A DNA stretch of 64,000 bases from Butyrivibrio sp. YAB3001 (GTDB lineage Bacteria; Bacillota; Clostridia; Lachnospirales; Lachnospiraceae): assembly GCF_900112195.1 (NCBI RefSeq), contig NZ_FOKR01000012.1, forward strand, positions 1-64,000. The letters run 5' to 3'. Both the position numbers and the translations under genes were made by a program. Below are positions 50,990 through 60,295 of the stretch, one piece after another. Position 1 is the stretch's first letter; each line of letters starts with the position of its first letter. The notes below the pieces were generated by a model. It was not told the DNA's origin. It searched no databases and worked only from the letters and a program-made list of their open reading frames with translations.

Positions 50990-52435
50990 ATGCAGGACAA
51001 TATTAGAACAGAGAATTACAAGCATCTCGGGGAAGAGTGCGGAGTCTTTGGCATGTATGACTTCGACGGCGGTGATGTGGCAGAGTCTATTTACTATGGA
51101 CTTGTTTCACTTCAGCACAGGGGGCAGGAGAGCTGCGGCATTGCGGTGAGTGAGACTGACGGCCCCAAAGGAAAGGTGTCAAGCTACAAAGAAATGGGGC
51201 TTGTCAATGAGGCGTTCACGCCGGAAATCCTTGATACATTAAAGGGTGATATTGGTGTTGGACATGTGCGCTATTCAACGGCTGGTAGCAGCACAAGAGA
51301 AAATGCTCAGCCGCTAGTTCTTAATTATGTAAAGGGAACCCTGGCACTTGCCCACAACGGTAACCTTGTCAATGCGCCAGAGCTGCGTCATGAGCTCGCT
51401 TATACCGGTGCGATTTTTCAAACTACGATCGATTCAGAAGTAATTGCATATCATATAGCAAGAGAGAGACTTGTTACTAATTCAGTTGAAGAAGCTGTCG
51501 GACGTGCCATGATGAAGATTAAAGGCGCCTACAGTCTTGTGATAATGTCTCCAAGAAAGCTCATCGGAGCAAGAGATCCATACGGATTTAAGCCGCTTGT
51601 TATAGGCAGAAGAGAAAACTGCTATATATTGGCTTCTGAGACGTGTGCTCTTGATACTATCGGTGCAACTTTTATCAGAAATGTTGAGCCGGGTGAGATA
51701 GTAACCATTTCTCCGGAGTATGGAATTCAGTCTGACAAGTCAATGTGCATTGAAAAAGAAAAACATGCGCGTTGTATATTCGAATATATTTATTTTTCCA
51801 GACCTGATAGCAGTATAGATGGAGTAAGTGTCTATGATGCCAGAATTGCTGCAGGACGATTCCTTGCAAAGGATTCACCTGTTGATGCAGATATGGTTGT
51901 AGGTGTTCCGGAGTCAGGTAATGTGGCTGCTCTTGGTTATGCGCTTGAGTCGGGAATTCCTTACGGACAGGCATTTGTCAAGAATTCATATATTGGAAGA
52001 ACTTTCATTAAGCCCAAGCAAAAGAACAGAGAATCAAGTGTTCAGGTTAAGCTTAATGCATTAAAGAGCGCAGTGCAGGGTAAAAGAATCATTATGATAG
52101 ATGATTCTATCGTAAGAGGAACAACTTCAGACAGAATCGTCAGAATGCTTCGTGATGCCGGCGCTAAAGAAGTTCACATGAGAGTAAGTTCTCCGCCATT
52201 TTTATGGCCATGTTATTTCGGAACAGATGTACCTGCAAGAGATCAGCTTATTGCATATAACAGAAATGTCGATGACATATGTAAGATAATAGGGGCCGAT
52301 TCACTTGCTTACCTTAATATAAGCCGCCTTGAAGAAATGGTCGGCGGAAACCTCGGAATCTGCAAAGGGTGCTTCACGGGTAACTACCCAGTCGAACCAC
52401 CGAGGGGAGACATACGCGGGGAATATGAGCGATAG
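50990..52435 (+). CDS. purF: Amidophosphoribosyltransferase
   Basis: The product is 481 residues. It makes phosphoribosylamine from PRPP and glutamine, the first step of purine synthesis. The N-terminal HLGEECGVFGMYDF contains the catalytic cysteine exposed after removal of a short propeptide, and SLQHRGQESCGIAV is the glutaminase signature. The phosphoribosyltransferase part has IIMIDDSIVRGTTSDRIV, the PRPP-binding loop. A gaggag site precedes the ATG. Cysteines in the C-terminal GICKGCFTGNYP segment fit an iron-sulfur cluster as in Bacillus PurF. Confidence 0.97.
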   Translation: MQDNIRTENYKHLGEECGVFGMYDFDGGDVAESIYYGLVSLQHRGQESCGIAVSETDGPKGKVSSYKEMGLVNEAFTPEILDTLKGDIGVGHVRYSTAGSSTRENAQPLVLNYVKGTLALAHNGNLVNAPELRHELAYTGAIFQTTIDSEVIAYHIARERLVTNSVEEAVGRAMMKIKGAYSLVIMSPRKLIGARDPYGFKPLVIGRRENCYILASETCALDTIGATFIRNVEPGEIVTISPEYGIQSDKSMCIEKEKHARCIFEYIYFSRPDSSIDGVSVYDARIAAGRFLAKDSPVDADMVVGVPESGNVAALGYALESGIPYGQAFVKNSYIGRTFIKPKQKNRESSVQVKLNALKSAVQGKRIIMIDDSIVRGTTSDRIVRMLRDAGAKEVHMRVSSPPFLWPCYFGTDVPARDQLIAYNRNVDDICKIIGADSLAYLNISRLEEMVGGNLGICKGCFTGNYPVEPPRGDIRGEYER

Positions 52436-52603
52436 ATGGATGAGAGTTCATATCAAAAACTTGCTTGCAAGGTTTTTGATGTGAATTCGAAGACATAACG
52501 GACATGAGGAAGAAGCGCGAATAGCGCGGATTCCGAATGGACGCCTCAGAGCGAGAATGAAATGAAGCTCTGAGGTATCGAGGATTAACACATAAACAAT
52601 AGG
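52436..52603 (+). other. Structured spacer between purF and purB
   Basis: About 170 bases with three possible hairpins: catatcaaaaactt pairing with aaggtttttgatgtg (52458-52493 region); ggaa-gaa-gcgc-gaata-gcgc-gga-ttcc near 52509-52534; and cctcagagc pairing with gctctgagg near 52543-52574. None has a T-run, so they look like RNA structure or repeats and not a terminator. purB may still be read through from purF. Confidence 0.5.
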
Positions 52604-52615
52604 AAGGAGCACATT

Positions 52616-54049
52616 ATGACCACAGATAGATATACAAGTCCTTTATCTGAGCGCTATGCCAGTAAGGAAATGCAATACATTTTTTCACAGGATATGAAAT
52701 TCAGAACCTGGAGGAGACTTTGGATCGCTCTTGCTGAGATCGAGCATGAGCTAGGCCTTAACATCACTCAGGAACAGATAGATGAGCTCAAAGAGCACAA
52801 GGATGATATCAATTACGAAGTGGCTATCGCCAGAGAAAAAGAAGTTCGCCATGACGTAATGAGCCATGTATATGCATACGGCCAGCAGTGCCCTAAGGCA
52901 AAAGGAATCATTCACCTTGGAGCAACAAGCTGCTACGTTGGAGACAATACAGATATTATTGTCATGACTGAGGCCCTAAAGCTCGTAAGAAAAAAACTTG
53001 TAAATGTAATTTCAGAACTTGCTCAGTTTGCTGACAAGTACAAGGATCAGCCTACTCTTGGATTTACTCATTTCCAGCCTGCTCAGCCAACTACAGTTGG
53101 AAAAAGAGCTACTTTGTGGCTTCAGGATTTCACAATAGATTTAGAAGACCTTGACTATGTGCTTGATAATATGAAACTTCTTGGATCTAAGGGTACAACA
53201 GGAACTCAGGCTTCTTTCCTTGAGCTCTTTGATGGAGACCTTTCCAAGGTTGACAAGCTTGATCCAATGCTTGCAGAAAAGATGGGCTTTAAGGGATGCA
53301 TGGCAGTTTCAGGTCAGACTTACAGCCGTAAGATTGATATGAAGGTTGTCAATGTTCTTGCAGGAATCTGTTCATCTGCAACAAAGATGGCGCAGGACAT
53401 CAGACTTCTTCAGCATCTTAAAGAGGTTGAAGAGCCTTTTGAAAAGAGCCAGATTGGTTCTTCCGCCATGGCATACAAGAGAAATCCTATGAGAAGCGAG
53501 CGTATCTGCTCACTTTCAAGATATGTAATTGTGGACACACTTAATCCTGCTATAACAGAGGTTTCACAGTGGTTTGAGAGAACCCTTGATGATTCAGCAA
53601 ATAAGAGACTTTCAATCCCTGAAGGTTTCCTTGCAACAGACGGCGTTCTTGATCTTTGCCTCAATGTTGTTGACGGACTTGTTGTTTATCCTAAGGTTAT
53701 TGAGAAGCACATGATGGCAGAACTTCCATTTATGGCTACAGAGAATATCATGATGGATGCGGTAAAAGCAGGTGGCGACAGACAGGAACTTCACGAGAAG
53801 ATAAGAGAACTCTCAATGGAAGCAGGAAAGACAGTAAAGGTTGAGGGTAAAGATAATAACCTTCTTGAACTTATCGCGGCAGATCCTGCATTCCATATGT
53901 CACTTGATGAACTCAAGGCATCAATGGATCCTAAGAAGTATGTTGGATGCAGCGCTCATCAGGTAGAAAAGTTCCTTTCAGAGGTAGTTAATCCAATTTT
54001 AGAGGCTAATAAAGATGATCTTGGTGTAAAAGCTGAGATTAATGTCTGA
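52616..54049 (+). CDS. purB: Adenylosuccinate lyase
   Basis: The product is 477 residues. It cleaves SAICAR to AICAR and adenylosuccinate to AMP. QIGSSAMAYKRNPMRSERI is the fumarase/ASL superfamily signature loop with the catalytic serine. IIHLGATSCYVGDNTD and FTHFQPAQPTTVGKRA carry the other active-site histidines. aaggagc precedes the ATG. It is the longer ASL type found in Clostridia and animals. Confidence 0.95.
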   Translation: MTTDRYTSPLSERYASKEMQYIFSQDMKFRTWRRLWIALAEIEHELGLNITQEQIDELKEHKDDINYEVAIAREKEVRHDVMSHVYAYGQQCPKAKGIIHLGATSCYVGDNTDIIVMTEALKLVRKKLVNVISELAQFADKYKDQPTLGFTHFQPAQPTTVGKRATLWLQDFTIDLEDLDYVLDNMKLLGSKGTTGTQASFLELFDGDLSKVDKLDPMLAEKMGFKGCMAVSGQTYSRKIDMKVVNVLAGICSSATKMAQDIRLLQHLKEVEEPFEKSQIGSSAMAYKRNPMRSERICSLSRYVIVDTLNPAITEVSQWFERTLDDSANKRLSIPEGFLATDGVLDLCLNVVDGLVVYPKVIEKHMMAELPFMATENIMMDAVKAGGDRQELHEKIRELSMEAGKTVKVEGKDNNLLELIAADPAFHMSLDELKASMDPKKYVGCSAHQVEKFLSEVVNPILEANKDDLGVKAEINV

Positions 54050-54082
54050 TTTTTTGCTACAATATAGTAAGTTGTAAAAAGA

Positions 54083-54146
54083 GATTACTGTGACCGGTTA
54101 GGGTAAATGGCAATGTGATTTGTTATTTATTATGGTTGCAGTAATC
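54083..54146 (+). other. Long-range 8-bp pairing in the metF leader
   Basis: gattactg (54083-54090) is an exact complement of cagtaatc (54139-54146), enclosing about 48 bases, just before the metF ribosome binding site. It does not match a SAM riboswitch pattern that I know. It may be chance. Confidence 0.3.
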
Positions 54147-54172
54147 TTGATGCTATATAAAGGAGCAAATGA

Positions 54173-55036
54173 ATGAAAATTAGAGATATCTTAAATGAAA
54201 AAGAAGTGACACTTTCTTTTGAAGTATTCCCACCTAAAACAGATGATGGATATAGCGCAGTTGAGAAGGCATCTGCTGAGATTGCGGCATTGAAGCCTGA
54301 TTTTATGAGTGTTACCTATGGTGCAGGCGGCGGAACAAGCAAGAATACTGCTAATATTGCTGCGGATCTTCAGGATAAATACGGTACACCTGTACTTGCC
54401 CATCTTACCTGCGTTTCTTCAACAAAAGAAGATGTTAAGAACATGATCTCTATCTATAAGGATAAGGGAATCGAGAACATCATGGCTCTTAGAGGAGATA
54501 TTCCAAAGGGAGGCCGTGTATGCTTTGATTACGATCATGCTACTCAGCTTATTTACGATATTAAATCACAGGATGATAGCATCTGCATCGGTGGAGCCTG
54601 CTATCCTGAGGGACATATTGAATGTGCAAGACAGTCTGAGGATATTGAGCATTTAAAAGAAAAAGTGGAAGCAGGATGTGATTTCCTCACAACCCAGATG
54701 TTTTTTGACAATTCCACATTATATCAGTTCCTTTACAGAATAAGGGAAAAGGGAATCAACGTGCCTGTGCTTCCCGGCATCATGCCGATAACAAATGCCA
54801 AGCAGGTTGCAAGAAGTGTTGCCCTTTCCGGTTCCACGATTCCGCAGAAGATGAAGATAATGGTTGACAGATTTGCAGATGACCCACAGAAGATGAAGGA
54901 AGCAGGCATTATCTATGCATGTGATCAGATTATAGACCTGATTTCCAATGGAGTCAGCCATATCCATGTTTATTCTATGAATAAGCCTGATATTGCAGCA
55001 GGAATCATGAGAAATCTTGCTACAATAATCAAGTGA
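54173..55036 (+). CDS. metF: Methylenetetrahydrofolate reductase
   Basis: The product is 287 residues. It reduces 5,10-methylene-THF to 5-methyl-THF, feeding methionine synthesis or the acetyl-CoA pathway. The N-terminus TLSFEVFPPKTDDGYSAVEKA, MSVTYGAGGGTSKNTANIA, and FLTTQMFFDNSTLYQF are the family's folate- and FAD-contacting segments. aaggag precedes the ATG. No partner gene (MetV-like) is adjacent. Confidence 0.95.
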   Translation: MKIRDILNEKEVTLSFEVFPPKTDDGYSAVEKASAEIAALKPDFMSVTYGAGGGTSKNTANIAADLQDKYGTPVLAHLTCVSSTKEDVKNMISIYKDKGIENIMALRGDIPKGGRVCFDYDHATQLIYDIKSQDDSICIGGACYPEGHIECARQSEDIEHLKEKVEAGCDFLTTQMFFDNSTLYQFLYRIREKGINVPVLPGIMPITNAKQVARSVALSGSTIPQKMKIMVDRFADDPQKMKEAGIIYACDQIIDLISNGVSHIHVYSMNKPDIAAGIMRNLATIIK

Positions 55037-55055
55037 TGATACAGAGGTAGTTTTC

Positions 55056-56072
55056 ATGAGCGAAGAGAATATTACTAATCAGGCAGATATCAAGATTTCT
55101 GAAAGTGAGTACAATTATTCACAGGAAGTTATCAAAAAGTTATCTGATTATTTTGATGCAAAGGTTGTAGGTCAGCAGCAACTTAAATTTTCCCTTATAG
55201 GAGCAATAATTGCTGACGGACATATTCTTATCGAGTCTGTTCCCGGACTTGCCAAGACAACAGCTGCAAAGGCTATTTCTGATGCAGTGGATGGCAAGTT
55301 TGCACGAATCCAGTGTACACCGGATCTTTTGCCGGGAGATATCATCGGTACGCAGATATATAATCAGGCTAACGGTAAGTTTGAAACTATCTTAGGCCCT
55401 GTATTTGCCAACTTTGTTCTTCTTGATGAAGTAAACCGTTCAAGCGCCAAGACTCAGTCAGCGATGCTTGAGGCCATGCAGGAAAAGCAGGTTACAATTG
55501 GCGGAAAGACCTACAGAATGCCTGAAGATATCTTCATTGTTATCGCAACCCAGAACCCGATTGAGCAGGAGGGAACCTATCCATTATCAGAGGCGCAGAC
55601 AGATAGATTTTTGATAAAAGAAGTTATCACTTACCCGCTTGCTTCTGAGGAAGTGGAGATTCTTAACAGAATGGAAAGCGGAGCAATATCAAGAGTTGAG
55701 CCACCGGTTCTTTCTATTAAGGATGTGGACAAAGTCCAGGATATCTGCGAGAAGGTATACGTGGATGAAGCAATAAAGTGGTATATCTCAAGCATAGTTG
55801 TTGCCAGCAGAAGAGCAGGACAGATACAGAATCTTGAGGTTGGAAGATACGTAAGGATCGGCGCAAGCCCACGTGCTTCAATTGCATTCCTTAAGATGGC
55901 TAAGGCAGCAGCTTTGATGCAGGGAAGGACCTATGTTACTCCCGACGATGTAAAAGCGATAAGCCATCAGGTTCTTCGCCACAGGATAGGACTTAATTAT
56001 TCAGCAGTTGCCGACAATGTATCTATTGAGCAGGTTATTGATGGAATCGTTAATTCTGTTAAGGCTCCGTGA
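55056..56072 (+). CDS. MoxR-family AAA+ ATPase
   Basis: The product is 338 residues. Walker A is degenerate but typical for MoxR (ESVPGLAKTTAAKA), with Walker B VLLDEVNRS and sensor 1 IATQNPIEQEGTYPLSEAQ. MoxR ATPases act as chaperones that load metal or activate VWA-domain partners. It starts a unit with DUF58, a short membrane protein, two VWA proteins and a TPR protein, the usual company of this family. Confidence 0.95.
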   Translation: MSEENITNQADIKISESEYNYSQEVIKKLSDYFDAKVVGQQQLKFSLIGAIIADGHILIESVPGLAKTTAAKAISDAVDGKFARIQCTPDLLPGDIIGTQIYNQANGKFETILGPVFANFVLLDEVNRSSAKTQSAMLEAMQEKQVTIGGKTYRMPEDIFIVIATQNPIEQEGTYPLSEAQTDRFLIKEVITYPLASEEVEILNRMESGAISRVEPPVLSIKDVDKVQDICEKVYVDEAIKWYISSIVVASRRAGQIQNLEVGRYVRIGASPRASIAFLKMAKAAALMQGRTYVTPDDVKAISHQVLRHRIGLNYSAVADNVSIEQVIDGIVNSVKAP

Positions 56073-56084
56073 TGAGGCAATAAT

Positions 56085-56984
56085 ATGCAGCTGGACTACG
56101 AATATTTATCAAGAATACGAAGGGCAGTAGCTCTTTATACAAATAGAAAAACTTCAAATATTCTTGATGGTGATTTCCATTCCATTCATCGTGGACGCAG
56201 TATGGAATTTGATGATCTTAAGGAATATACTTTTGGTGACGATGTTCACGATATCGATTGGAAATCCTCATCCAGAATGGGTGATATCCTTGTGAGACGG
56301 TACATGACTGACAGAAGGCACAACGTGATGTTTGTCTGTGACTGCGGACATAAGATGCTAGGTGATACCCCCGAGGGCGAAGCCAAGAAGGAACTGGCGC
56401 TTATGACTTTTGGCACTATCGCTTATATCACCGGCAGAAACGGCGCTGATTACGCTCTTGCCTATCCATCAGAAAATAAGGCGATGGTGAGTCTTTTCAG
56501 GTCAGGGCCCGAGCACATGGAAAAGCTTATCTATGAGCTTGAAAAGAATATAGATAAGGACCATGAGACATCAGTTTCTGCCATACTTGAGGAAGTGATG
56601 AGCACCGTTCATAAGAGGATGATCATTTTTTTGATAACGGATATGGACGGACTTAGGCGCCTTGACGGGAATCTCCTTAGAGGAATCACGACCAAACATG
56701 ATATGCTTGTCATAAACATTGAAGATGCATATCTTACGGGAAATCTTGTTTATGATAATGACCGCAGTTTATACGAGAAGCTTTTTTATTCACATAATAA
56801 GAAGCTTCACGAGGAGGAAGTGAATATCCATAGGCAGATATTTGCAAATGCTTCCTTTTTGTGTAAACAAAATAAGGTGGGGCTTACCCGCATATCCAGG
56901 CAGAGTCAGATCATAGACGCAACAATAGATTTACTTGAAAGGTACAGACATGGTTACTACGGTTACATTACAGCAGCCATTTGA
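56085..56984 (+). CDS. DUF58 protein
   Basis: The product is 299 residues. FHSIHRGRSMEFDDLKEYTFGDDVHDIDWKSSSR is the conserved DUF58 motif region, followed by a VWA-like fold (NVMFVCDCGHKMLGD). DUF58 proteins accompany MoxR and are thought to help assemble membrane VWA proteins. No membrane helix. Its end overlaps the next gene by 35 bases. Confidence 0.93.
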   Translation: MQLDYEYLSRIRRAVALYTNRKTSNILDGDFHSIHRGRSMEFDDLKEYTFGDDVHDIDWKSSSRMGDILVRRYMTDRRHNVMFVCDCGHKMLGDTPEGEAKKELALMTFGTIAYITGRNGADYALAYPSENKAMVSLFRSGPEHMEKLIYELEKNIDKDHETSVSAILEEVMSTVHKRMIIFLITDMDGLRRLDGNLLRGITTKHDMLVINIEDAYLTGNLVYDNDRSLYEKLFYSHNKKLHEEEVNIHRQIFANASFLCKQNKVGLTRISRQSQIIDATIDLLERYRHGYYGYITAAI

Positions 56985-57441
56985 ATACTACTGGTGGGTA
57001 ATATTAATAGCTGTGATGTTTTTTATTTTGGCTACAGTGCTTTTGATATTGGCGCTCAATAAGGTCTTTCATTTTTTATCACACAATAAAAAGAAAAAGC
57101 CTGTTATTACCAGACCGCCGAGAAGGGCATTGTATGCGATAAAGGCAGATTACTCAGCGCAGCTTCAGGATCTGGCAGAGGCCTATACTAACAAGAAACT
57201 GGATAAAAGAATCGGATATCAGAGGCTTAGTCTTTTGATAAGAGGATTTGTTCAGGAGGTAACTGGGCTAAATGTCGAGAATTTTACGAAGGCTGAGATT
57301 AAAGCTTTTGGGATAAAAAAACTCGATAAACTTATGGATGAGTATTATGTCCCTGAATTTGCTGAGACGGTAAGGTCAATAAATAAGGACTTTATCGGCT
57401 CCTGCAATAATGCTTTAGGAGTGATACAATCATGGAACTAA
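56950..57441 (+). CDS. Small single-pass membrane protein of the MoxR unit
   Basis: The product is 163 residues. One N-terminal helix (WVILIAVMFFILATVLLILAL) is followed by a basic cytosolic part with RPPRRALYAIKADYSAQLQ and LIRGFVQEVTGLNVENFTKA. It matches by position and layout the DUF4129- or DUF4381-like small proteins encoded between DUF58 and VWA genes in Bat operons. The ATG at 56950 follows aaagg; it overlaps both neighbours (35 bases upstream, 10 downstream). Function unknown. Confidence 0.75.
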   Translation: MVTTVTLQQPFEYYWWVILIAVMFFILATVLLILALNKVFHFLSHNKKKKPVITRPPRRALYAIKADYSAQLQDLAEAYTNKKLDKRIGYQRLSLLIRGFVQEVTGLNVENFTKAEIKAFGIKKLDKLMDEYYVPEFAETVRSINKDFIGSCNNALGVIQSWN

Positions 57442-58541
57442 TGAATAAATGGGCTATTCTGGTGGGCATATGTGTATTTGCAATCTGCCTTGGAATAGCT
57501 TTGTTTTTTAGGAAAAAGACAAAAGATAAATTTGTCAGTGGACTAAAGGCTTCAAACACTTCGCTTATCAAATCTTCTCCGATTTATAAAGCGCTAAACA
57601 GAAGGTATCGCGTGCTGATGGGTGTGCTTATCTGTGCTTTTATCGGAAGTGTTGTTTCCGCACTTGTTCTTGTGGCAAGACCTTTTAAGACACAGGACAT
57701 TTATTCCGGAGTTAAGAAAAGAGATATCATTATCTGTATGGATGTTTCTTATTCACTTTATGAGCTTAATTCTGAGATAACTGATTATCTCAAAGGCGTT
57801 GTTAAAGGGCTTGCAGGCGACAGAATCGGGATAAGCATATTTAACACTTCTTCGGTTACTTTTGTGCCACTTACAGATGATTATGATTATGTGGCATACA
57901 AGCTTGATGAGCTTAGCGAATATTTTTCTCTGCAAAAAGAGCTTTATGAAGAAATCTATGACCACTACGAGTATGTTGAGGATATGCCTGACAATGTGGC
58001 TGCAAGATATTATGAACTTCGGGATAAGCTTGATTATTATGATGCCGGAACGCTATACAACAACATGGACAGGGGATCTTCACTCATAGGAGAAGGGCTT
58101 GGCTCTGCGCTTTATTCTTTTCCATATATTGGAGATTCTGAGAGAACACGTGTGATAATAATGAGTACGGATAATCAGCTTAATTCTTTTTCCAGAGAGA
58201 TAATGAACCTCAGGGAAGCTTCTGATTATTGTAAGAGTAATAAAGTGACGCTCTTTAGCATTTTCCCGGCAGTGGACCATTTTTATCAGCCGGAAGAATA
58301 TAGCTACACGGACTGTAAAGAAGAACTGGAAAAAGCTTCCAAGAAGACCGGTGGTAAACTCTATGTCAGAACAAATGACCTTCCGTTTTCAGCAATTGTT
58401 CAGGATATTCAAAAGCAGGAGGTTATGACAGTCAACATGGTGATGACCAGGCAGACTCAGGATATGCCAAGAAATGCATTTATAGCACTGATAGGTTTTC
58501 TGATCGTGACAAGCGCTGTGGGACTGGTATTGCAAAAATGA
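57432..58541 (+). CDS. VWA-domain membrane protein 1 (BatA-like)
   Basis: The product is 369 residues. Membrane helices near the N-terminus (AILVGICVFAICLGIALFF; YRVLMGVLICAFIGSVVSALVLV), a VWA domain with an intact MIDAS start (IIICMDVSYSLYEL, DxSxS) and a C-terminal helix (AFIALIGFLIVTSAVGLVL) give the BatA layout. It is presumably assembled by the MoxR ATPase with the second VWA protein, with which it overlaps by 4 bases. About 50 residues after the MIDAS there is an unusual acidic insertion (YEEIYDHYEYVEDMPDN). Confidence 0.88.
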   Translation: MELMNKWAILVGICVFAICLGIALFFRKKTKDKFVSGLKASNTSLIKSSPIYKALNRRYRVLMGVLICAFIGSVVSALVLVARPFKTQDIYSGVKKRDIIICMDVSYSLYELNSEITDYLKGVVKGLAGDRIGISIFNTSSVTFVPLTDDYDYVAYKLDELSEYFSLQKELYEEIYDHYEYVEDMPDNVAARYYELRDKLDYYDAGTLYNNMDRGSSLIGEGLGSALYSFPYIGDSERTRVIIMSTDNQLNSFSREIMNLREASDYCKSNKVTLFSIFPAVDHFYQPEEYSYTDCKEELEKASKKTGGKLYVRTNDLPFSAIVQDIQKQEVMTVNMVMTRQTQDMPRNAFIALIGFLIVTSAVGLVLQK

Positions 58542-59497
58542 AAATACAACCGATTTTTCCTGTTGGAATTATGATAATGATATTTGCTATAGCTTTTGGA
58601 GCAACTTCTTTTATCATAATAAGAAACAGAACAAAAACATTTGACAAGATATTTTCCCTTGGGAGAATGACAATTATATATTTGCTCGTGCTGGTTATAG
58701 GGCTAAGACCTGTCAAGGTGGATACGAAATATGAGTTTTCAACCAAGAACCTTGATGTTTTGTTTGTTATAGACACTACGATAAGCATGTGGGCAAGGGA
58801 CTATAACGGCTACAATCCCAGAATGGTCGGGGTAAAAGAAGATGTTAATGCTATCCTGAATGAACTTGCAGGGAGCAACTTTGGACTTGTGACTTTTGAT
58901 AATTCATCTCATGTTCTGGCGCCATTTACTCAGGATTTAAAGCATATTTCCAATCTGGTTGATATACTTGCTGTTCCGGATAGCTTCGATGCCAGCGGAA
59001 CAAATATGGTTGTGCCATACATGGATATTGACGGGCTGTTACAGTCATCCAATAAAAAAGAAAACAGAAAGACTATAGTTTTTTATATAAGTGATGGCGA
59101 AATAACCACTGAGGAAGGCAAGACCTCGTATGCAGAGCTTTCCAAGTATATAGATTCAGGCGCTGTTCTTGGTTATGGCTCAGAAAATGGCGGCAAGATG
59201 AAGGAAGGGTACGATTACATCTATGACCCTGAAACTCATAAGGATGCGCTTTCTAAGATAGACGAGGAAAACTTAAAGCAGATTGCTGAAGACCTGGGTG
59301 TTCAGTATCTTAACATGAATGGAGGAAATGCAGGGCTGAAAGGGCTTATCGAGATAATCAAAGAGCAGAGTACAACAATTGTTGAACAGGGCGATGGCGC
59401 AGAAAAGTATATCGATACCTATTATATTTTTGCGGCTTTGCTTGCTGCAATGCTGATGATTGAAGGCCTTGTGTACATCAGAAAGGGGAGATTGTAA
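58538..59497 (+). CDS. VWA-domain membrane protein 2 (BatB-like)
   Basis: The product is 319 residues. Two N-terminal helices, then a VWA domain with MIDAS variant VLFVIDTTISMWARDYNG (DxTxS), DASGTNMVV for the second MIDAS loop and FYISDGEITTEEGKTS for the third, and a final helix (FAALLAAMLMIEGLVYI). Starts in ATGA of the previous gene. It likely pairs with VWA protein 1. Confidence 0.88.
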   Translation: MKIQPIFPVGIMIMIFAIAFGATSFIIIRNRTKTFDKIFSLGRMTIIYLLVLVIGLRPVKVDTKYEFSTKNLDVLFVIDTTISMWARDYNGYNPRMVGVKEDVNAILNELAGSNFGLVTFDNSSHVLAPFTQDLKHISNLVDILAVPDSFDASGTNMVVPYMDIDGLLQSSNKKENRKTIVFYISDGEITTEEGKTSYAELSKYIDSGAVLGYGSENGGKMKEGYDYIYDPETHKDALSKIDEENLKQIAEDLGVQYLNMNGGNAGLKGLIEIIKEQSTTIVEQGDGAEKYIDTYYIFAALLAAMLMIEGLVYIRKGRL

Positions 59498-59499
59498 GC

Positions 59500-60264
59500 A
59501 TGAAAAAAATTCCTCTTAGAGTATATTTTATGATAGCTATGGCTCTTTTGGCGGGGGCAGTTTCTATCTTTCTTATAGTAAGAATTGTTCAAAATCATGA
59601 CTATGTGGTGGCCTATGCAAATGATGACTATCTTACTGAAAAGGAAGAGGGGCTTCTTAAACTGAACGCGCCGGAGAGTTATCTTCCATATTACAATCTT
59701 GGGAATGCAGCTTTCCAAAATATGGATTATAATAGTGCAATAGGTTATTTTACTCAGGCGCTTTCTCTTTTTCCAATGGGGCAAAAAGAATGTGATGTAA
59801 GGGTGAACCTTGCTCTGTCTATGTGTTACAGCATTGACTTTGATAAGATAAGTTCACAGGAGAGCATCGACAGCGCGCTTTTGATCCTTTACAGGGCAAA
59901 AGACATATTGCTTGAGAACAATTGGGCAACCGAGAATGGCGAGGATTATCGCGATGAAGATGCTCAGCAGCTAAAAGAAGATATCGACAAGATGATCGAA
60001 AAGCTCAAGGAAAGCGGCGATGATTCTAATGATCAGGATGACCAGGAAGATCAGAAACAGCAAAATAACCAGGATGATTCAGATAATCAGCAGGGTCAGT
60101 CTGATAAGGAAAAGCGCCAGAAGGAAAAACTTGAAGAGAACAAGAAGAATGCTCTTGAAGAACGCAGGCAGCAGCGCGAAGATATGGAAAAGTGGTCTAC
60201 CTACGGCGGCGGTGATGAAGACGGCGATGGAGGAAGCGGCGGCGGAACCTATAAACCGTGGTAA
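59500..60264 (+). CDS. TPR protein with acidic repeat tail (BatC-like)
   Basis: The product is 254 residues. One membrane helix (IAMALLAGAVSIFLIVRIV) is followed by TPR units (SYLPYYNLGNAAFQNMDYNS, AIGYFTQALSLFPMGQKECD). The tail after residue 165 is almost entirely Asp/Glu/Gln/Asn/Lys/Arg, then Gly-rich (YGGGDEDGDGGSGGG). It occupies the BatC position. Starts 2 bases after the previous stop, ending the unit. Confidence 0.83.
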   Translation: MKKIPLRVYFMIAMALLAGAVSIFLIVRIVQNHDYVVAYANDDYLTEKEEGLLKLNAPESYLPYYNLGNAAFQNMDYNSAIGYFTQALSLFPMGQKECDVRVNLALSMCYSIDFDKISSQESIDSALLILYRAKDILLENNWATENGEDYRDEDAQQLKEDIDKMIEKLKESGDDSNDQDDQEDQKQQNNQDDSDNQQGQSDKEKRQKEKLEENKKNALEERRQQREDMEKWSTYGGGDEDGDGGSGGGTYKPW

Positions 60265-60295
60265 ATATAATAAATGATTAAGCGGAGGAACAAAA

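Noticed and set aside
54083..54146. SAM riboswitch before metF
   Set aside because: Only one long-range 8-bp pairing is visible; the conserved SAM-aptamer elements and a terminator are missing.
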